NCBI RefSeq assembly: GCF_900291015.1
Contig: NZ_OLKL01000014.1
Coordinates: forward strand, 133,834 to 197,833
Reading direction: 5' to 3'
DNA length: 64,000 bases
From: Pseudomonas persica
GTDB taxonomy: Bacteria; Pseudomonadota; Gammaproteobacteria; Pseudomonadales; Pseudomonadaceae
Position 1 is the first letter of the stretch, and every line of letters starts with the position of its first letter. Below, in pieces: positions 1-9,469 of the stretch. The position numbers and the translations under genes were made by a program. Under the pieces are notes generated by a model. The model saw nothing but the letters and a program-made list of their open reading frames with translations. It made no database searches and was not told the origin of the DNA.

Positions 1-1
1 C

Positions 2-898
2 TTCGACGGCGGCAAGCTGCTGCTGGAAACCCCCTACGGCGGTTCCATCGCCCTGGACTGGAAAGAGGTCCAGACCCTGGAGAGCGACCAGGAGATGCTG
101 GTCAAGCAGGACGCCTACAGCGGTGAGCGGGCCAAGTCGCTGAAGGCCGCCGAGCCCGGCAAGGTGACCCTGGCCAATGGCGATGCACCGAAGACCGTGG
201 AGCTGGCCAGCATCGAGCAGATCATGAAGCCCAAGCCGCTGGTCGAGGACTTCGTGTGGAAGGGCAACGTCGACGTGGCGCTGGACTACAAGCGCGCCGA
301 GAACGACACCGACGACTACGATGTCGGTTTCAAGACCAGCGCCCGCCACGGCCGCTGGCGGCACAACGCCGAGGGCGAATACAACCGCGAGACCAAGGAC
401 GACGTCACCACCACCGACAACTGGAGTGCCGAGTACGCCCTGGACCGCTTCCTCACCGAGAAGTGGTTCTGGCAGGGGCGTATGGAGTACAAGCGCGACC
501 GCATCGAAGACCTGGCCCGCCAACGCACCGTGGGTACCGGCCCGGGTTACCAGTTCTGGGACGACGAGCTGGGCGCGTTCTCGCTGGGTTCGCTGATCAA
601 CCGCACCGACTTCGAATACCAGGATGGCGCCAAGGACAACTTCTATTCCGCGGCGGTGAAGTGGGACTACACCCGCTACCTGATTGGCAAGAACGTGCAG
701 CTGTTCACCAACGGCGAGTTCGCCAAGCCATTGGGTGGCGTGGCCGATTACGCGCTGGATGCCGAGGTTGGCCTGCGCTACAAGGTCACCGAGTGGGCCT
801 CGCTCAACCTCAAGGCGGAGAAGGACATCATCACCGGTACCCGTGAGAGTGATCTGGACAAGACCCGCTATACCGCAGGCTTCGGCGTTACCTGGTAA
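2..898 (+). CDS. DUF481 (YdiY-like) outer-membrane protein, 5' truncated
   Basis: The frame is open from the first bases of the window, so the start lies upstream and 298 codons are visible. An N-terminal stretch (roughly the first 80 visible residues) looks like a small soluble repeat region. It is followed by about 200 residues of alternating polar and aromatic strands typical of DUF481/YdiY 'salt-induced' outer-membrane barrels. The protein ends in an aromatic residue (GFGVTW), the usual C-terminal signature of outer-membrane barrels. Function in the family is poorly defined. A 28-bp inverted REP pair follows the stop. Confidence 0.8.
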   Translation, partial: FDGGKLLLETPYGGSIALDWKEVQTLESDQEMLVKQDAYSGERAKSLKAAEPGKVTLANGDAPKTVELASIEQIMKPKPLVEDFVWKGNVDVALDYKRAENDTDDYDVGFKTSARHGRWRHNAEGEYNRETKDDVTTTDNWSAEYALDRFLTEKWFWQGRMEYKRDRIEDLARQRTVGTGPGYQFWDDELGAFSLGSLINRTDFEYQDGAKDNFYSAAVKWDYTRYLIGKNVQLFTNGEFAKPLGGVADYALDAEVGLRYKVTEWASLNLKAEKDIITGTRESDLDKTRYTAGFGVTW

Positions 899-920
899 AC
901 CGCCGGGGGCGCGTTGTTGC

Positions 921-1009
921 CCCTATCGCCGGCAAGCCAGCTCCCACAGATACTGCACAGGCCTTGGTATTGCGCGGTCAGTGTGGGAGCTGGCTTGCCG
1001 GCGATAGGG
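921..1009. repeat. REP pair, GGCTTGCCGGCGAT type
   Basis: Two 28-bp arms (921-948 and 982-1009) are perfect inverted copies that include GCCGGCAAGCCAGCTCCCAC and its complement, separated by 33 bp. This is the second REP subtype in the window, distinct from the GCGGGTTTACCCGC type. Related copies lie at 29067-29154 and 52161-52245. Confidence 0.85.
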
Positions 1010-1023
1010 CTGCGCAGCAGCCC
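1007..1023. repeat. Short GGGCTGC/GCAGCCC hairpin
   Basis: GGGCTGC-GCA-GCAGCCC forms a compact 7-bp stem abutting the REP pair. The same stem recurs at 4733, 37645 and 52144, so it looks like a small dispersed hairpin family. Confidence 0.6.
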
Positions 1024-1088
1024 CATTGGCACTGGACCTGATAATGCTTATCTTGTCCCCCATCCAGTCCGCCAGGAGCCGCCCTCAA

Positions 1089-1820
1089 GTGAGTACCAAT
1101 GCCATCCGTCCTGCCCGGGAGCTGCTGCTCAAGGAATACCGCGGCGTGCTCTCGACCCACTCCAAGTCGATGCCCGGCTACCCCTTCGGCTCGGTCGTGC
1201 CGTACTGCCTGGATGCCCAGGGCAACCCGCTGATCCTCATCAGCCGCATCGCCCAGCACACCCACAACCTGCAGAAAGACCCCAAGTGTTCGCTGCTGGT
1301 AGGTGAACGCGAAGCCGAGGACGTACAGGCCGTGGGGCGCCTGACGGTGATGGCCGAGGCACACAAGCTGGTGGAGGAAGCCGCCATCGAGGCCGCCGCC
1401 GAGCGCTACTACCGCTATTTCCCGGACGCGGCCAACTACCACAAGGCCCACGACTTCGACTTCTGGGTGCTGCAGCCGGTGCGCCACCGCTACATCGGCG
1501 GCTTCGGCGCGATCCACTGGCTCGATCAGGTGACCCTGGCCAACCCGTTCGCCGGTAAAGCCGAGGCAAGCATGCTCGAGCATATGAACCGCGACCACGC
1601 CAACGCCATCGCCCACTATGTGCAACTGACCGAGCTGCCACGCCATGCGCCAGCGCAGATGGTCGGCGTGGACAGCGAAGGCATGCACCTGCGTATCGGC
1701 CAGGCGGTGCACTGGTTGCCTTTCCCAAGTACTTGCAATACGCCGACACAAGTCCGCGAAGCCCTGGTTTTACTGGCCCGCGCCGACCAGTGGCCGGTTG
1801 CGACGGAAGTCGAGGGTTGA
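1089..1820 (+). CDS. HugZ-like pyridoxamine-oxidase-fold haem utilisation protein
   Basis: A 243-aa protein with an N-terminal PNPOx-type split barrel (about residues 8-150) and a C-terminal DUF2470 domain (about 160-240) carrying HMNRDHANAI at 165-174. This is the architecture of HugZ/HutZ-type haem-binding or haem-degrading proteins. I chose the GTG at 1089 because AGGAG (1074-1078) sits 10 nt upstream and homology begins there. An in-frame ATG at 1026 would add a non-conserved tail and has no good ribosome site. The gene lies alone between a REP pair and fxsA. Function is inferred from domain order; haem binding is not shown by the sequence. Confidence 0.8.
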   Translation: MSTNAIRPARELLLKEYRGVLSTHSKSMPGYPFGSVVPYCLDAQGNPLILISRIAQHTHNLQKDPKCSLLVGEREAEDVQAVGRLTVMAEAHKLVEEAAIEAAAERYYRYFPDAANYHKAHDFDFWVLQPVRHRYIGGFGAIHWLDQVTLANPFAGKAEASMLEHMNRDHANAIAHYVQLTELPRHAPAQMVGVDSEGMHLRIGQAVHWLPFPSTCNTPTQVREALVLLARADQWPVATEVEG

Positions 1821-1887
1821 AAAGCCGAGCACACGCATCCATCTGTTGGTCTTACAGGAAGGTTCTCTTCCGACGAGGATTGCTTTG

Positions 1888-2349
1888 ATGCGTGCTTTTC
1901 TGCTGCTGTTTCTCCTGTTTCCCGTGCTGGAGCTGTTCGTCTTCGTGAAGGTCAGCGCCGCCATCGGTTTCTTCCCGGCGCTGCTGCTGATCATCGCCGG
2001 CTCCGCCCTGGGTGTGCTGGTGATGCGCGTGGCCGGGCTGGCCACCGCACTGCGCGCCCGTGAAAGCCTGCAGCGTGGCGAACTGCCCGCCGAGGACATG
2101 TTCCAGGGCTTGATGCTGGCCGTGGGTGGTGGCCTGCTGTTGCTGCCAGGCTTCATCAGCGATGTGCTGGGCCTGCTGTGCTTGCTGCCATTCACCCGTC
2201 ATTTGGCCGCGCGCAAGATGCGTGAGCGTGCCGAGGCCCAGGCCATGCGCCAGCGGGCGTTCCAGGATGACCCGTTCCAGGCGCAGCCGCGTGATGGCGG
2301 CCAGCGCCCGAACGTGATCGAAGGCGAGTACGAGCGCCGCGACAAATAA
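1888..2349 (+). CDS. fxsA: FxsA family membrane protein
   Basis: A 153-aa protein with hydrophobic segments at about 2-20, 25-45 and 75-98, and a charged C-terminal tail ending in a conserved-looking VIEGEYERRD. The cytoplasmic-membrane family FxsA (suppressor of F-plasmid exclusion of phage T7 in E. coli) has this length and pattern. The start ATG follows CGAGGAT. A longer frame opens upstream but overlaps the preceding gene in another frame. It lies just upstream of groES, an arrangement I also recall from other pseudomonads. Confidence 0.85.
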   Translation: MRAFLLLFLLFPVLELFVFVKVSAAIGFFPALLLIIAGSALGVLVMRVAGLATALRARESLQRGELPAEDMFQGLMLAVGGGLLLLPGFISDVLGLLCLLPFTRHLAARKMRERAEAQAMRQRAFQDDPFQAQPRDGGQRPNVIEGEYERRDK

Positions 2350-2356
2350 CCTCTGG

Positions 2357-2444
2357 TTTGCGGGCAAGCCCGCTTCAACATCGATCCCTCGGTCTTGAAC
2401 ACTGTGGGGACCATGTGCGAGCGGGCTTGCCTGCGAATGGGGCC
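2357..2444. repeat. Degenerate REP pair
   Basis: Imperfect inverted arms TTGCGGGCAAGCCCGC (2358-2373) and GCGGGCTTGCCTGCGAA (2421-2437) lie between fxsA and the groESL promoter. Mismatches suggest an old copy. Confidence 0.6.
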
Positions 2445-2493
2445 GGCAAAAAATCGTGATCAACCGGCTAATGAAAATTTTTCTGAACCAAGC

Positions 2494-2521
2494 CTTGTAA
2501 TTGAATATGGCGACCTCATGT
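2494..2521 (+). promoter_or_regulatory. Sigma-32 heat-shock promoter of groESL
   Basis: CTTGTAA (2494-2500), a 13-bp spacer and CCTCATGT (2514-2521) match the sigma-32 consensus CTTGAAA-N13-CCCCATNT closely. It lies about 150 bp upstream of groES. No CIRCE inverted repeat was found, so HrcA control is not supported. Confidence 0.8.
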
Positions 2522-2621
2522 ATGTGGTCACCGCAAGGTTTCTGGTGGCAACACCAGTCATTACTCAGGCGGTTCGCCTAAGGCGAGCGGCCTTCCGGCA
2601 ACGCCGGGATAGCATCAACCC

Positions 2622-2639
2622 GCCGGTGTCGACACCGGC
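2622..2639. promoter_or_regulatory. 18-bp perfect palindrome in groESL leader
   Basis: GCCGGTGTCGACACCGGC is self-complementary and lies inside the transcribed leader, 33 nt before the groES start. In RNA it can form a stable hairpin. Its role is unknown. Confidence 0.6.
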
Positions 2640-2671
2640 CGATGAAAACCACACTTTGGGAGAGATCGACA

Positions 2672-2965
2672 ATGAAGCTTCGTCCTCTGCATGACCGCGT
2701 AGTCATCCGTCGCAGCGAAGAAGAATCGAAAACCGCTGGCGGTATCGTCCTGCCAGGTTCGGCCGCTGAAAAACCAAACCGCGGCGAAGTTGTCGCCGTC
2801 GGCGCCGGTCGCATCCTGGACAACGGCGAAGTTCGCGCGCTGGCCGTGAAAGTGGGTGACAAAGTGGTTTTCGGCCCTTACTCGGGCAGCAACACCGTGA
2901 AAGTCGATGGCGAAGACCTGCTGGTCATGGCCGAGAACGAAATCCTCGCCGTTATCGAAGGCTGA
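2672..2965 (+). CDS. groES: GroES co-chaperonin
   Basis: A 97-aa protein beginning [14 protein letters not shown], the standard GroES N-terminus, with the mobile-loop region ([14 protein letters not shown]) at about residues 16-30. It caps the GroEL ring to enclose folding substrates in the cytoplasm. The start follows GGGAGAG. groEL follows 47 bp downstream in the same operon under the sigma-32 promoter at 2494. Confidence 0.98.
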   Translation: MKLRPLHDRVVIRRSEEESKTAGGIVLPGSAAEKPNRGEVVAVGAGRILDNGEVRALAVKVGDKVVFGPYSGSNTVKVDGEDLLVMAENEILAVIEG

Positions 2966-3006
2966 TTTCCCGACTTCCCGTTACTCCAAAGAATTTCAAG
3001 GATTAA

Positions 3007-4653
<1,647 letters not shown>

Positions 4654-4677
4654 GCCAGCCTTACCCCCTGCACCATC

Positions 4678-4717
4678 AAAAAGCCCCGGTTCGCGAGAAC
4701 CGGGGCTTTTTGTTTTT
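4678..4717 (+). terminator. groESL rho-independent terminator
   Basis: AAGCCCCGGTTC (4681-4692) pairs with GAACCGGGGCTT (4697-4708) and is followed by a T-rich run. It is also preceded by A's, so it could work in both directions. Confidence 0.9.
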
Positions 4718-4732
4718 CTGTTGGGGGCATTG

Positions 4733-4749
4733 GGGCTGCTGCGCAGCCC
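4733..4749. repeat. Short GGGCTGC/GCAGCCC hairpin
   Basis: Stem GGGCTGC-TGC-GCAGCCC followed by a half REP (ATCGCCGGCAA). Same family as the hairpin at 1007. Confidence 0.55.
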
Positions 4750-4774
4750 ATCGCCGGCAAAGCGGCCCGCCGCT

Positions 4775-5503
4775 TCAGGCGGCGCTGCGCTCAGCGGCTG
4801 GCACCGCAGCCATTCCCCGTCGATACAGAACCAGGTAATACGACCCCAACCCGATTAACCAGCAGAACACCGCTGTCCACACGTTGTGCGACAGGAAGTG
4901 CGCCCCCTGCATCATCCGCCCCAGCGACAGCACCGACCCGGCCACGAAGGCCACCGCCAACGCTACCCGCGCCAGCCGCGGCTTGCGATCACGCAGCATG
5001 AAGAACAAGCCGAACAGGCAGAACCCGGTCGCCGCATGCCCACCCGGCCAGCACAGCCCGGGCTTGTCGGTTGTCGGCCGTGGTTCCAGCAGCTTGCTGT
5101 AGGTTTCGGTACCGCCAAACTGGGTCAGGCTCCACGGACACTGGACCTGGGTGACCTTTTTCAGCGGCGTGACAAACGCCGTGGACAGGCCCAGCGCCAG
5201 CACCAGGCAGCCCAGCTCACGGCGCCAGCCGAACAGGCGCTTGCAGAAGAAGCTGGCAGCAAAGGTCACCAGCGACAACACCCCCAGCAGGATCACCCCT
5301 TGCTTGACCCGGTCATGCAGGATGTTCTCCAGCAAATAGCTGTGGCGTCCGATGAACTGCCCGGCAGCAGGGTCGAAGAACAGATTGGCAATGTCCATGT
5401 CGACCGCGGTCAGTTCCAGCAGGATCAGGCCCAGCGCGGTCGCCAGGGGTAGCCCCAGGTACAGCCGGAAATTGATCGGGCGAGGGCGGGTTGGTTGCTG
5501 CAT
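4775..5503 (-). CDS. PAP2-family membrane phosphatase
   Basis: A 242-aa integral membrane protein with about five or six hydrophobic segments and the three PAP2 motifs: LKKVTQVQCPW, PGGHA and GRMMQGAHFLSHNV. In motif 3 the catalytic histidine (GAH) is present, but the position usually occupied by aspartate (HxxxD) reads histidine. Such enzymes dephosphorylate lipid A, undecaprenyl pyrophosphate or phosphatidate at the periplasmic face. It is divergent from colR, and its upstream region carries a TTTTTCAC element in the gene's orientation, so membership of the ColR envelope regulon is inferred. The exact substrate is unknown. Confidence 0.8.
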   Translation of the reverse strand: MQQPTRPRPINFRLYLGLPLATALGLILLELTAVDMDIANLFFDPAAGQFIGRHSYLLENILHDRVKQGVILLGVLSLVTFAASFFCKRLFGWRRELGCLVLALGLSTAFVTPLKKVTQVQCPWSLTQFGGTETYSKLLEPRPTTDKPGLCWPGGHAATGFCLFGLFFMLRDRKPRLARVALAVAFVAGSVLSLGRMMQGAHFLSHNVWTAVFCWLIGLGSYYLVLYRRGMAAVPAAERSAA

Positions 5504-5517
5504 GACGGCTCCAGGGC

Positions 5518-5533
5518 GTGAAAAAGATCGGGC
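5518..5533 (-). promoter_or_regulatory. Candidate ColR site upstream of PAP2 gene
   Basis: On the minus strand this reads GCCCGATCTTTTTCAC. The consensus I recall for ColR is YYNASNNYTTTTTCAC; the TTTTTCAC core is exact and two positions of the 5' half deviate. It lies 15 bp upstream of the PAP2 start codon. Confidence 0.5.
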
Positions 5534-5686
5534 ATTGTCGGCCGCCCGCTATCCTGTGTCCGTGAAGGATCAGTGAAAAAACCGTCAAGTGCGGTGAATT
5601 TCTCCGGGGGCTGGCACCCTGCAGGCATAGGCCTTAAGCTGCGCCTGCCGCGCACCACAGCGAGAAGCGCCGCACAGGAGAAACCG

Positions 5687-6370
5687 ATGCGCATTCTTTT
5701 GGTTGAAGACAACCGCGATATCCTGGCCAACCTGGCCGATTACCTGGGCATGAAAGGCTACACCGTCGACTGCGCCCAGGACGGCCTGTCCGGCCTGCAC
5801 CTGGCTGCCACCGAGCACTACGACCTGATCGTGCTCGACATCATGCTGCCCGGTATCGACGGCTACACCCTGTGCAAGCGCTTGCGCGAAGACGCCCGCC
5901 GCGACACACCGGTGATCATGCTCACCGCCCGTGACCAACTGGACGATCGCCTGCAAGGCTTCCGCTCCGGTGCCGACGATTACCTGCTCAAGCCCTTCGC
6001 CCTGTCGGAGCTGGCCGCCCGTATCGAAGCGGTGCTGCGCCGGGCCCAGGGCGGCGGGCGCCGCACCCTGCAGGTGGCCGACCTCAGCTATGACCTCGAC
6101 ACCCTCGAAGTCACCCGTCAGGGCCGCCTGCTCAAGCTCAACCCGGTCGGCCTCAAGCTGCTGGCGGTGCTGATGCAGAAAAGTCCGCACGTATTGCGCC
6201 GCGAAGTGCTGGAAGAAGCCCTGTGGGGCGATGACTGCCCCGACAGCGACAGCCTGCGCAGTCACGTGCACCAGCTGCGGCAGGTGATCGACAAACCGTT
6301 CGAAAAACCGCTGCTGCATACCGTCCATGGCGTCGGCTATCGCCTCGCCGAGGGCCGTGATGGAGTTTAA
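5687..6370 (+). CDS. colR: ColR response regulator
   Basis: A 227-aa OmpR-type regulator: receiver domain about 1-115 with phospho-acceptor D51 (VLDIMLPG) and conserved K102 (LLKPF), then a winged-helix DNA-binding domain to the C-terminus. ATG 5687 follows AGGAG (5676-5680) at good spacing; an upstream in-frame extension is not conserved. It is translationally coupled to the sensor gene, whose start overlaps this stop by 11 bp. The pair controls outer-membrane integrity and metal or phenol tolerance in P. putida. Identity rests on the sensor's diagnostic residues and on the downstream methyltransferase/inaA pair. Confidence 0.9.
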   Translation: MRILLVEDNRDILANLADYLGMKGYTVDCAQDGLSGLHLAATEHYDLIVLDIMLPGIDGYTLCKRLREDARRDTPVIMLTARDQLDDRLQGFRSGADDYLLKPFALSELAARIEAVLRRAQGGGRRTLQVADLSYDLDTLEVTRQGRLLKLNPVGLKLLAVLMQKSPHVLRREVLEEALWGDDCPDSDSLRSHVHQLRQVIDKPFEKPLLHTVHGVGYRLAEGRDGV

Positions 6371-7670
6371 GCAAAGCCTTGCCCAGCGCATCATCATCGC
6401 TTTTGCCCTGATGAGCGCGCTGGTGGCCGGGGCCTTCGCCTTCGGCATCGTCGGCACCGTGCACCTGGTCGAAGAGCGGCTGATTTCCTCGGTGCTGGGC
6501 GGTGACCTGCAGCGCTTGCTGCGCATGGACAGCGTCAGCGACTGGAGCCACCGGCCACGCCCCGACCAGTTGTTCTATTTCAGCGGCGGGCGTGACGACT
6601 TCGAACTGCCCAAGGACCTGCGCCACCTTGACCGTGGCTTCCACGAGGTATTCCGCGACCAGCTGTCGTACCACGCCATGGTCGAGATCGTCGATGGCCG
6701 CCGCTATGTGCTGCTGCAGGACCAGAGCGACTTCGAAGAGCGCGAGCGCGTACTGTTCGCGGTGGTGGTGGTGGGCTTCGTGCTTAGCCTGGTGCTGGCG
6801 GTCATCCTCGGCTGGCTGGTGGCGCGCCGGGTGATGGCGCCGGTGATCCGCCTGGCACGCCAGGTACGTCACCGTGACCAGTTGCTGGGGCTGGCCCCGC
6901 CGCTGGCGCCGGACTATGCCGCGGACGAAGTCGGCCAGCTGGCGGTAGCCTTCGACGATACCCTGGGCCGCCTGCGCGATGCGCTGACCCGCGAACGGTT
7001 GTTCACCAGCGACGTCAGCCACGAACTGCGCACACCCTTGATGGTGCTGGCCACCTCGTGCGAACTGCTGATGGAGAACCCGACGCTGGACGCTCGTTCG
7101 CGCAGCCAGGTGGAGCGTGTGGCGCGTGCCACGGAAGAAATGCGCGAACTGGTCAAGACTTTCCTGATGCTGGCCCGGGCACAGCGCGACGAGGGTGCGG
7201 TGGCTTCACGGGCCACCCTGCGGGAAGTGGCTGACGAACTGGTCGGGGTCTGGCGCGACACCATCGAGCAGAAGGGCCTGGCCTTGTATTTCGATGGCCG
7301 TGTCAGTGCCAGCCCGGTGCTGTACAACGCCACCTTCCTACAGTCGGTGATGGGCAACCTGCTGCGCAATGCCGCGCACTACACCGACAGCGGCTACATC
7401 CGCCTGAGCCTGGAAGCCAACGGCTTCAGCGTGGAGGACAGTGGCGTGGGTATCCCGGAAGAACAGCGCGAGGCAATGTTTCGGCCGTTCGTGCGCGGCG
7501 ATGAGCGGCGCGGCGAGGGCCTGGGCCTGGGCTTGTCGCTGGTACAGCGGATCTGCGACGACCAGGGCTGGCATGTCACCCTGACCTCAACCTTGCCGCA
7601 CGGCTGCCGTTTCAGGGTCGACCTGAGCAATACCGCGGCCAAGGGCGACCCGGAGGCTTTGGTCGAGTAA
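6360..7670 (+). CDS. colS: ColS sensor histidine kinase
   Basis: A 436-aa kinase: TM1 about 10-30, periplasmic loop about 31-132, TM2 about 133-155, HAMP, dimerisation/phospho-acceptor box SDVSHELRTPL with H221, then a HATPase domain with GLGLGLSLV. The periplasmic loop has H35, E38, D57, H105, E126 and E129, exactly the residues I recall as the metal-sensing ExxE set of P. putida ColS (Zn and Fe). ATG 6360 lies inside the 3' end of colR, so the two are cotranscribed and probably coupled. Confidence 0.92.
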   Translation: MEFKQSLAQRIIIAFALMSALVAGAFAFGIVGTVHLVEERLISSVLGGDLQRLLRMDSVSDWSHRPRPDQLFYFSGGRDDFELPKDLRHLDRGFHEVFRDQLSYHAMVEIVDGRRYVLLQDQSDFEERERVLFAVVVVGFVLSLVLAVILGWLVARRVMAPVIRLARQVRHRDQLLGLAPPLAPDYAADEVGQLAVAFDDTLGRLRDALTRERLFTSDVSHELRTPLMVLATSCELLMENPTLDARSRSQVERVARATEEMRELVKTFLMLARAQRDEGAVASRATLREVADELVGVWRDTIEQKGLALYFDGRVSASPVLYNATFLQSVMGNLLRNAAHYTDSGYIRLSLEANGFSVEDSGVGIPEEQREAMFRPFVRGDERRGEGLGLGLSLVQRICDDQGWHVTLTSTLPHGCRFRVDLSNTAAKGDPEALVE

Positions 7671-7695
7671 CCTGTTGTAACAGGTCATTCGGCGC

Positions 7696-7711
7696 TCAAC
7701 ATATTTTTCAC
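7696..7711 (+). promoter_or_regulatory. Candidate ColR binding site before methyltransferase-inaA operon
   Basis: TCAACATATTTTTCAC fits the recalled ColR motif YYNASNNYTTTTTCAC at all defined positions except one. It lies 67 bp upstream of the methyltransferase start, where ColR control of the equivalent P. putida operon (orf222-inaA) has been described. Confidence 0.7.
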
Positions 7712-7777
7712 ATCAGCATGACCTGATTCCTACGCTTGCTTACCTAATGTGGGCGCAATGGAGTCAGGAGATGCCCA

Positions 7778-8461
7778 ATGCGTAGCCCCATCAAGCTTGA
7801 ATTTTCCGAGAAGTACGACAAAGAACATGCGCGTGAGTACTTTCTCAAACACCAGGATGGCCTGGCGCGACGCCTTTCCCACAAGCGAGATGAGCAACTG
7901 GCGCGTCGCGCCTTGGCATTGGCTGGTGAGCCAGGCCTGGTCCTCGACCTGCCATGCGGTGCCGGCCGCTTCTGGCCGTTGCTGGCAGAAAAGCCCAACC
8001 GGGTGATCATCGGCGCCGACAACTCCGAGGCGATGATCGAGACAGCCTGTACCGCGCAAGCGCCAGAGGTGGTGGCTCGGGTACGGCCATTGCAGACTTC
8101 GGCGTTTGCCATCGACTTGCCAGACAACTCGGTGGACAGCATCTTCTGCATGCGCCTGTTCCACCACATTGGCGAAGCGGCGCATAGAAAGACCATTCTT
8201 TCGGAATTTCAACGTGTTAGCCGTGATAGTGTGATCCTGTCATTGTGGGTGGATGGTAACTTCAAGGCCTGGCGCCGGAAAAAGCTGGAACAGCGTCGCA
8301 GTGCCAGGAAGGGCGACCAGGACAATTACCAGAACCGTTTTGTGTTACCGGCCGACACGGTCGAAGAAGAATTCCGAGCCGCCGGCTTCAGAATCCAGGA
8401 GCGCCTCGATTTCCTGCCGTTCTATGCCATGTGGCGGGTCTATGTATTGCGTAAGGGGTAG
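7778..8461 (+). CDS. Class I SAM-dependent methyltransferase (orf222-like)
   Basis: A 227-aa methyltransferase with SAM-binding motif I VLDLPCGAGRF at residues 55-65, an acidic residue ending strand 2 (IIGADNS), and a motif IV-like segment (DSIFCMRLFHH). The start ATG follows AGGAG. It is the first gene of a three-gene unit directly after colRS and next to a ColR-type site. This matches the P. putida orf222-inaA operon described as ColR-regulated. A lipopolysaccharide or other envelope substrate is an inference from the partner kinase. Confidence 0.82.
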   Translation: MRSPIKLEFSEKYDKEHAREYFLKHQDGLARRLSHKRDEQLARRALALAGEPGLVLDLPCGAGRFWPLLAEKPNRVIIGADNSEAMIETACTAQAPEVVARVRPLQTSAFAIDLPDNSVDSIFCMRLFHHIGEAAHRKTILSEFQRVSRDSVILSLWVDGNFKAWRRKKLEQRRSARKGDQDNYQNRFVLPADTVEEEFRAAGFRIQERLDFLPFYAMWRVYVLRKG

Positions 8462-8467
8462 TGTTTG

Positions 8468-9169
8468 ATGGCTGTAGCCCAGAGAGGGGAGTCGCAGTTC
8501 GATTTTTACTGGCGCCAGCAGGGCGAGTGGGTCGAGGAGCCTAACCAGCGGCGCGGTGGCGAGAGTGGTGTGCAACGCCTCAACGATGACAATGGCAAGC
8601 TGCTGTATGCCAAGCGCCAGGTCGGGCATATCTACCGTAGCCTGCTGCACCCTTTCGGCCGGCCAACCGTATTGCGTGAACTCGATGCATTGAACAGCTT
8701 CGAGCAACTGGGTGTGCGTGTGCCGCGCATCGTCTTCTGCGGCGCCGAGCGTGATGCCGACCAGCAGTGGCGTGCGTTGCTGGTGAGCGAAGCACTCGAC
8801 GGCTTTGTCGAGCTCGATACCTGGCATGCCGAAGGCGCCCGTGAGCGTTACCCGCAGGTTGTGCATGAGCGCATGCTCAAGGACCTGGCGGACAATCTGG
8901 CGCGCATGCACCTTGGGCACTGGCAGCACGGCTGCCTGTATGGCAAGCATGTGTTCATTAAGGTGATTGGCGAGGGCGAGCAGGCCCGAGTCGAAGTCGC
9001 GCTACTGGACCTGGAAAAGTGCCGGCGGCGCATCAGTTGCCAGCGCGCGGCGGGCAATGACCTGCGCCAGCTGCGCCGCCATTCGTCGATCAATGACGCA
9101 GAATGGCAAACCCTGCTCTATTTTTACCAGATGGCGTTTGGCAGCGCTGTCAAAGGGTTAGAGCAATGA
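8468..9169 (+). CDS. inaA: InaA-like lipopolysaccharide core kinase family protein
   Basis: A 233-aa protein of the WaaP/InaA (RIO-like) kinase fold: a lysine in YAKRQ for ATP binding, a catalytic-loop-like HGCLYGKHVFIK around residues 155-166, and the metal-binding LLDLEKCRRR after it. The usual loop aspartate of HGDLY reads cysteine here (HGCLY), as in other members of this LPS-kinase group as far as I recall. ATG 8468 is preferred over a TTG one codon upstream. It starts 6 bp after the methyltransferase and its stop overlaps the next ORF. Confidence 0.8.
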   Translation: MAVAQRGESQFDFYWRQQGEWVEEPNQRRGGESGVQRLNDDNGKLLYAKRQVGHIYRSLLHPFGRPTVLRELDALNSFEQLGVRVPRIVFCGAERDADQQWRALLVSEALDGFVELDTWHAEGARERYPQVVHERMLKDLADNLARMHLGHWQHGCLYGKHVFIKVIGEGEQARVEVALLDLEKCRRRISCQRAAGNDLRQLRRHSSINDAEWQTLLYFYQMAFGSAVKGLEQ

Positions 9170-9399
9170 AACTAGAAATAGCTCGAGCTTTGTTCCTGGT
9201 AGCTGGCCTGGCGGTGACCACCGTGGCGGTGGCTGCCTGGGAAGAGCCGAGGCCGACAGTATTCAGCAAGGCCGAGATGGCCGACCAGTGCGTGTTGCCG
9301 CGGGACGTGAAACCGCAGCAACAGGCCAAGGCCGCGCCTGATCAGGACCTGTTGCTGTTCCTGTTCGGCATGCGCCAGGGGTTGCGGCCGTTCGGTTGA
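9166..9399 (+). CDS. 77-aa small membrane-anchored or secreted protein
   Basis: The start codon overlaps the inaA stop (ATGA), implying translational coupling. The protein has a hydrophobic N-terminus (residues 7-25, LFLVAGLAVTTVAVAAW) that could be a signal peptide or anchor, then about 50 polar residues with one cysteine. I recognise no domain. The overlap, the hydrophobic start and the terminator just after the stop argue that it is a real third gene of the ColR-linked operon. Confidence 0.65.
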   Translation: MKLEIARALFLVAGLAVTTVAVAAWEEPRPTVFSKAEMADQCVLPRDVKPQQQAKAAPDQDLLLFLFGMRQGLRPFG

Positions 9400-9416
9400 G
9401 CCCGATGCTAGATGGA

Positions 9417-9456
9417 AATGCCAGAGGCCTTGCGATCGCGGGGCCTCTGGCATTTT
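9417..9456 (+). terminator. Terminator of methyltransferase-inaA operon
   Basis: AAATGCCAGAGGCC pairs with GGCCTCTGGCATTT around a 12-nt loop and ends in TTTTT. Confidence 0.9.
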
Positions 9457-9469
9457 TGCATCTGCCTTG

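Noticed and set aside
2460..2671. CIRCE element before groES
   Set aside because: No TTAGCACTC-N9-GAGTGCTAA or near match was found.
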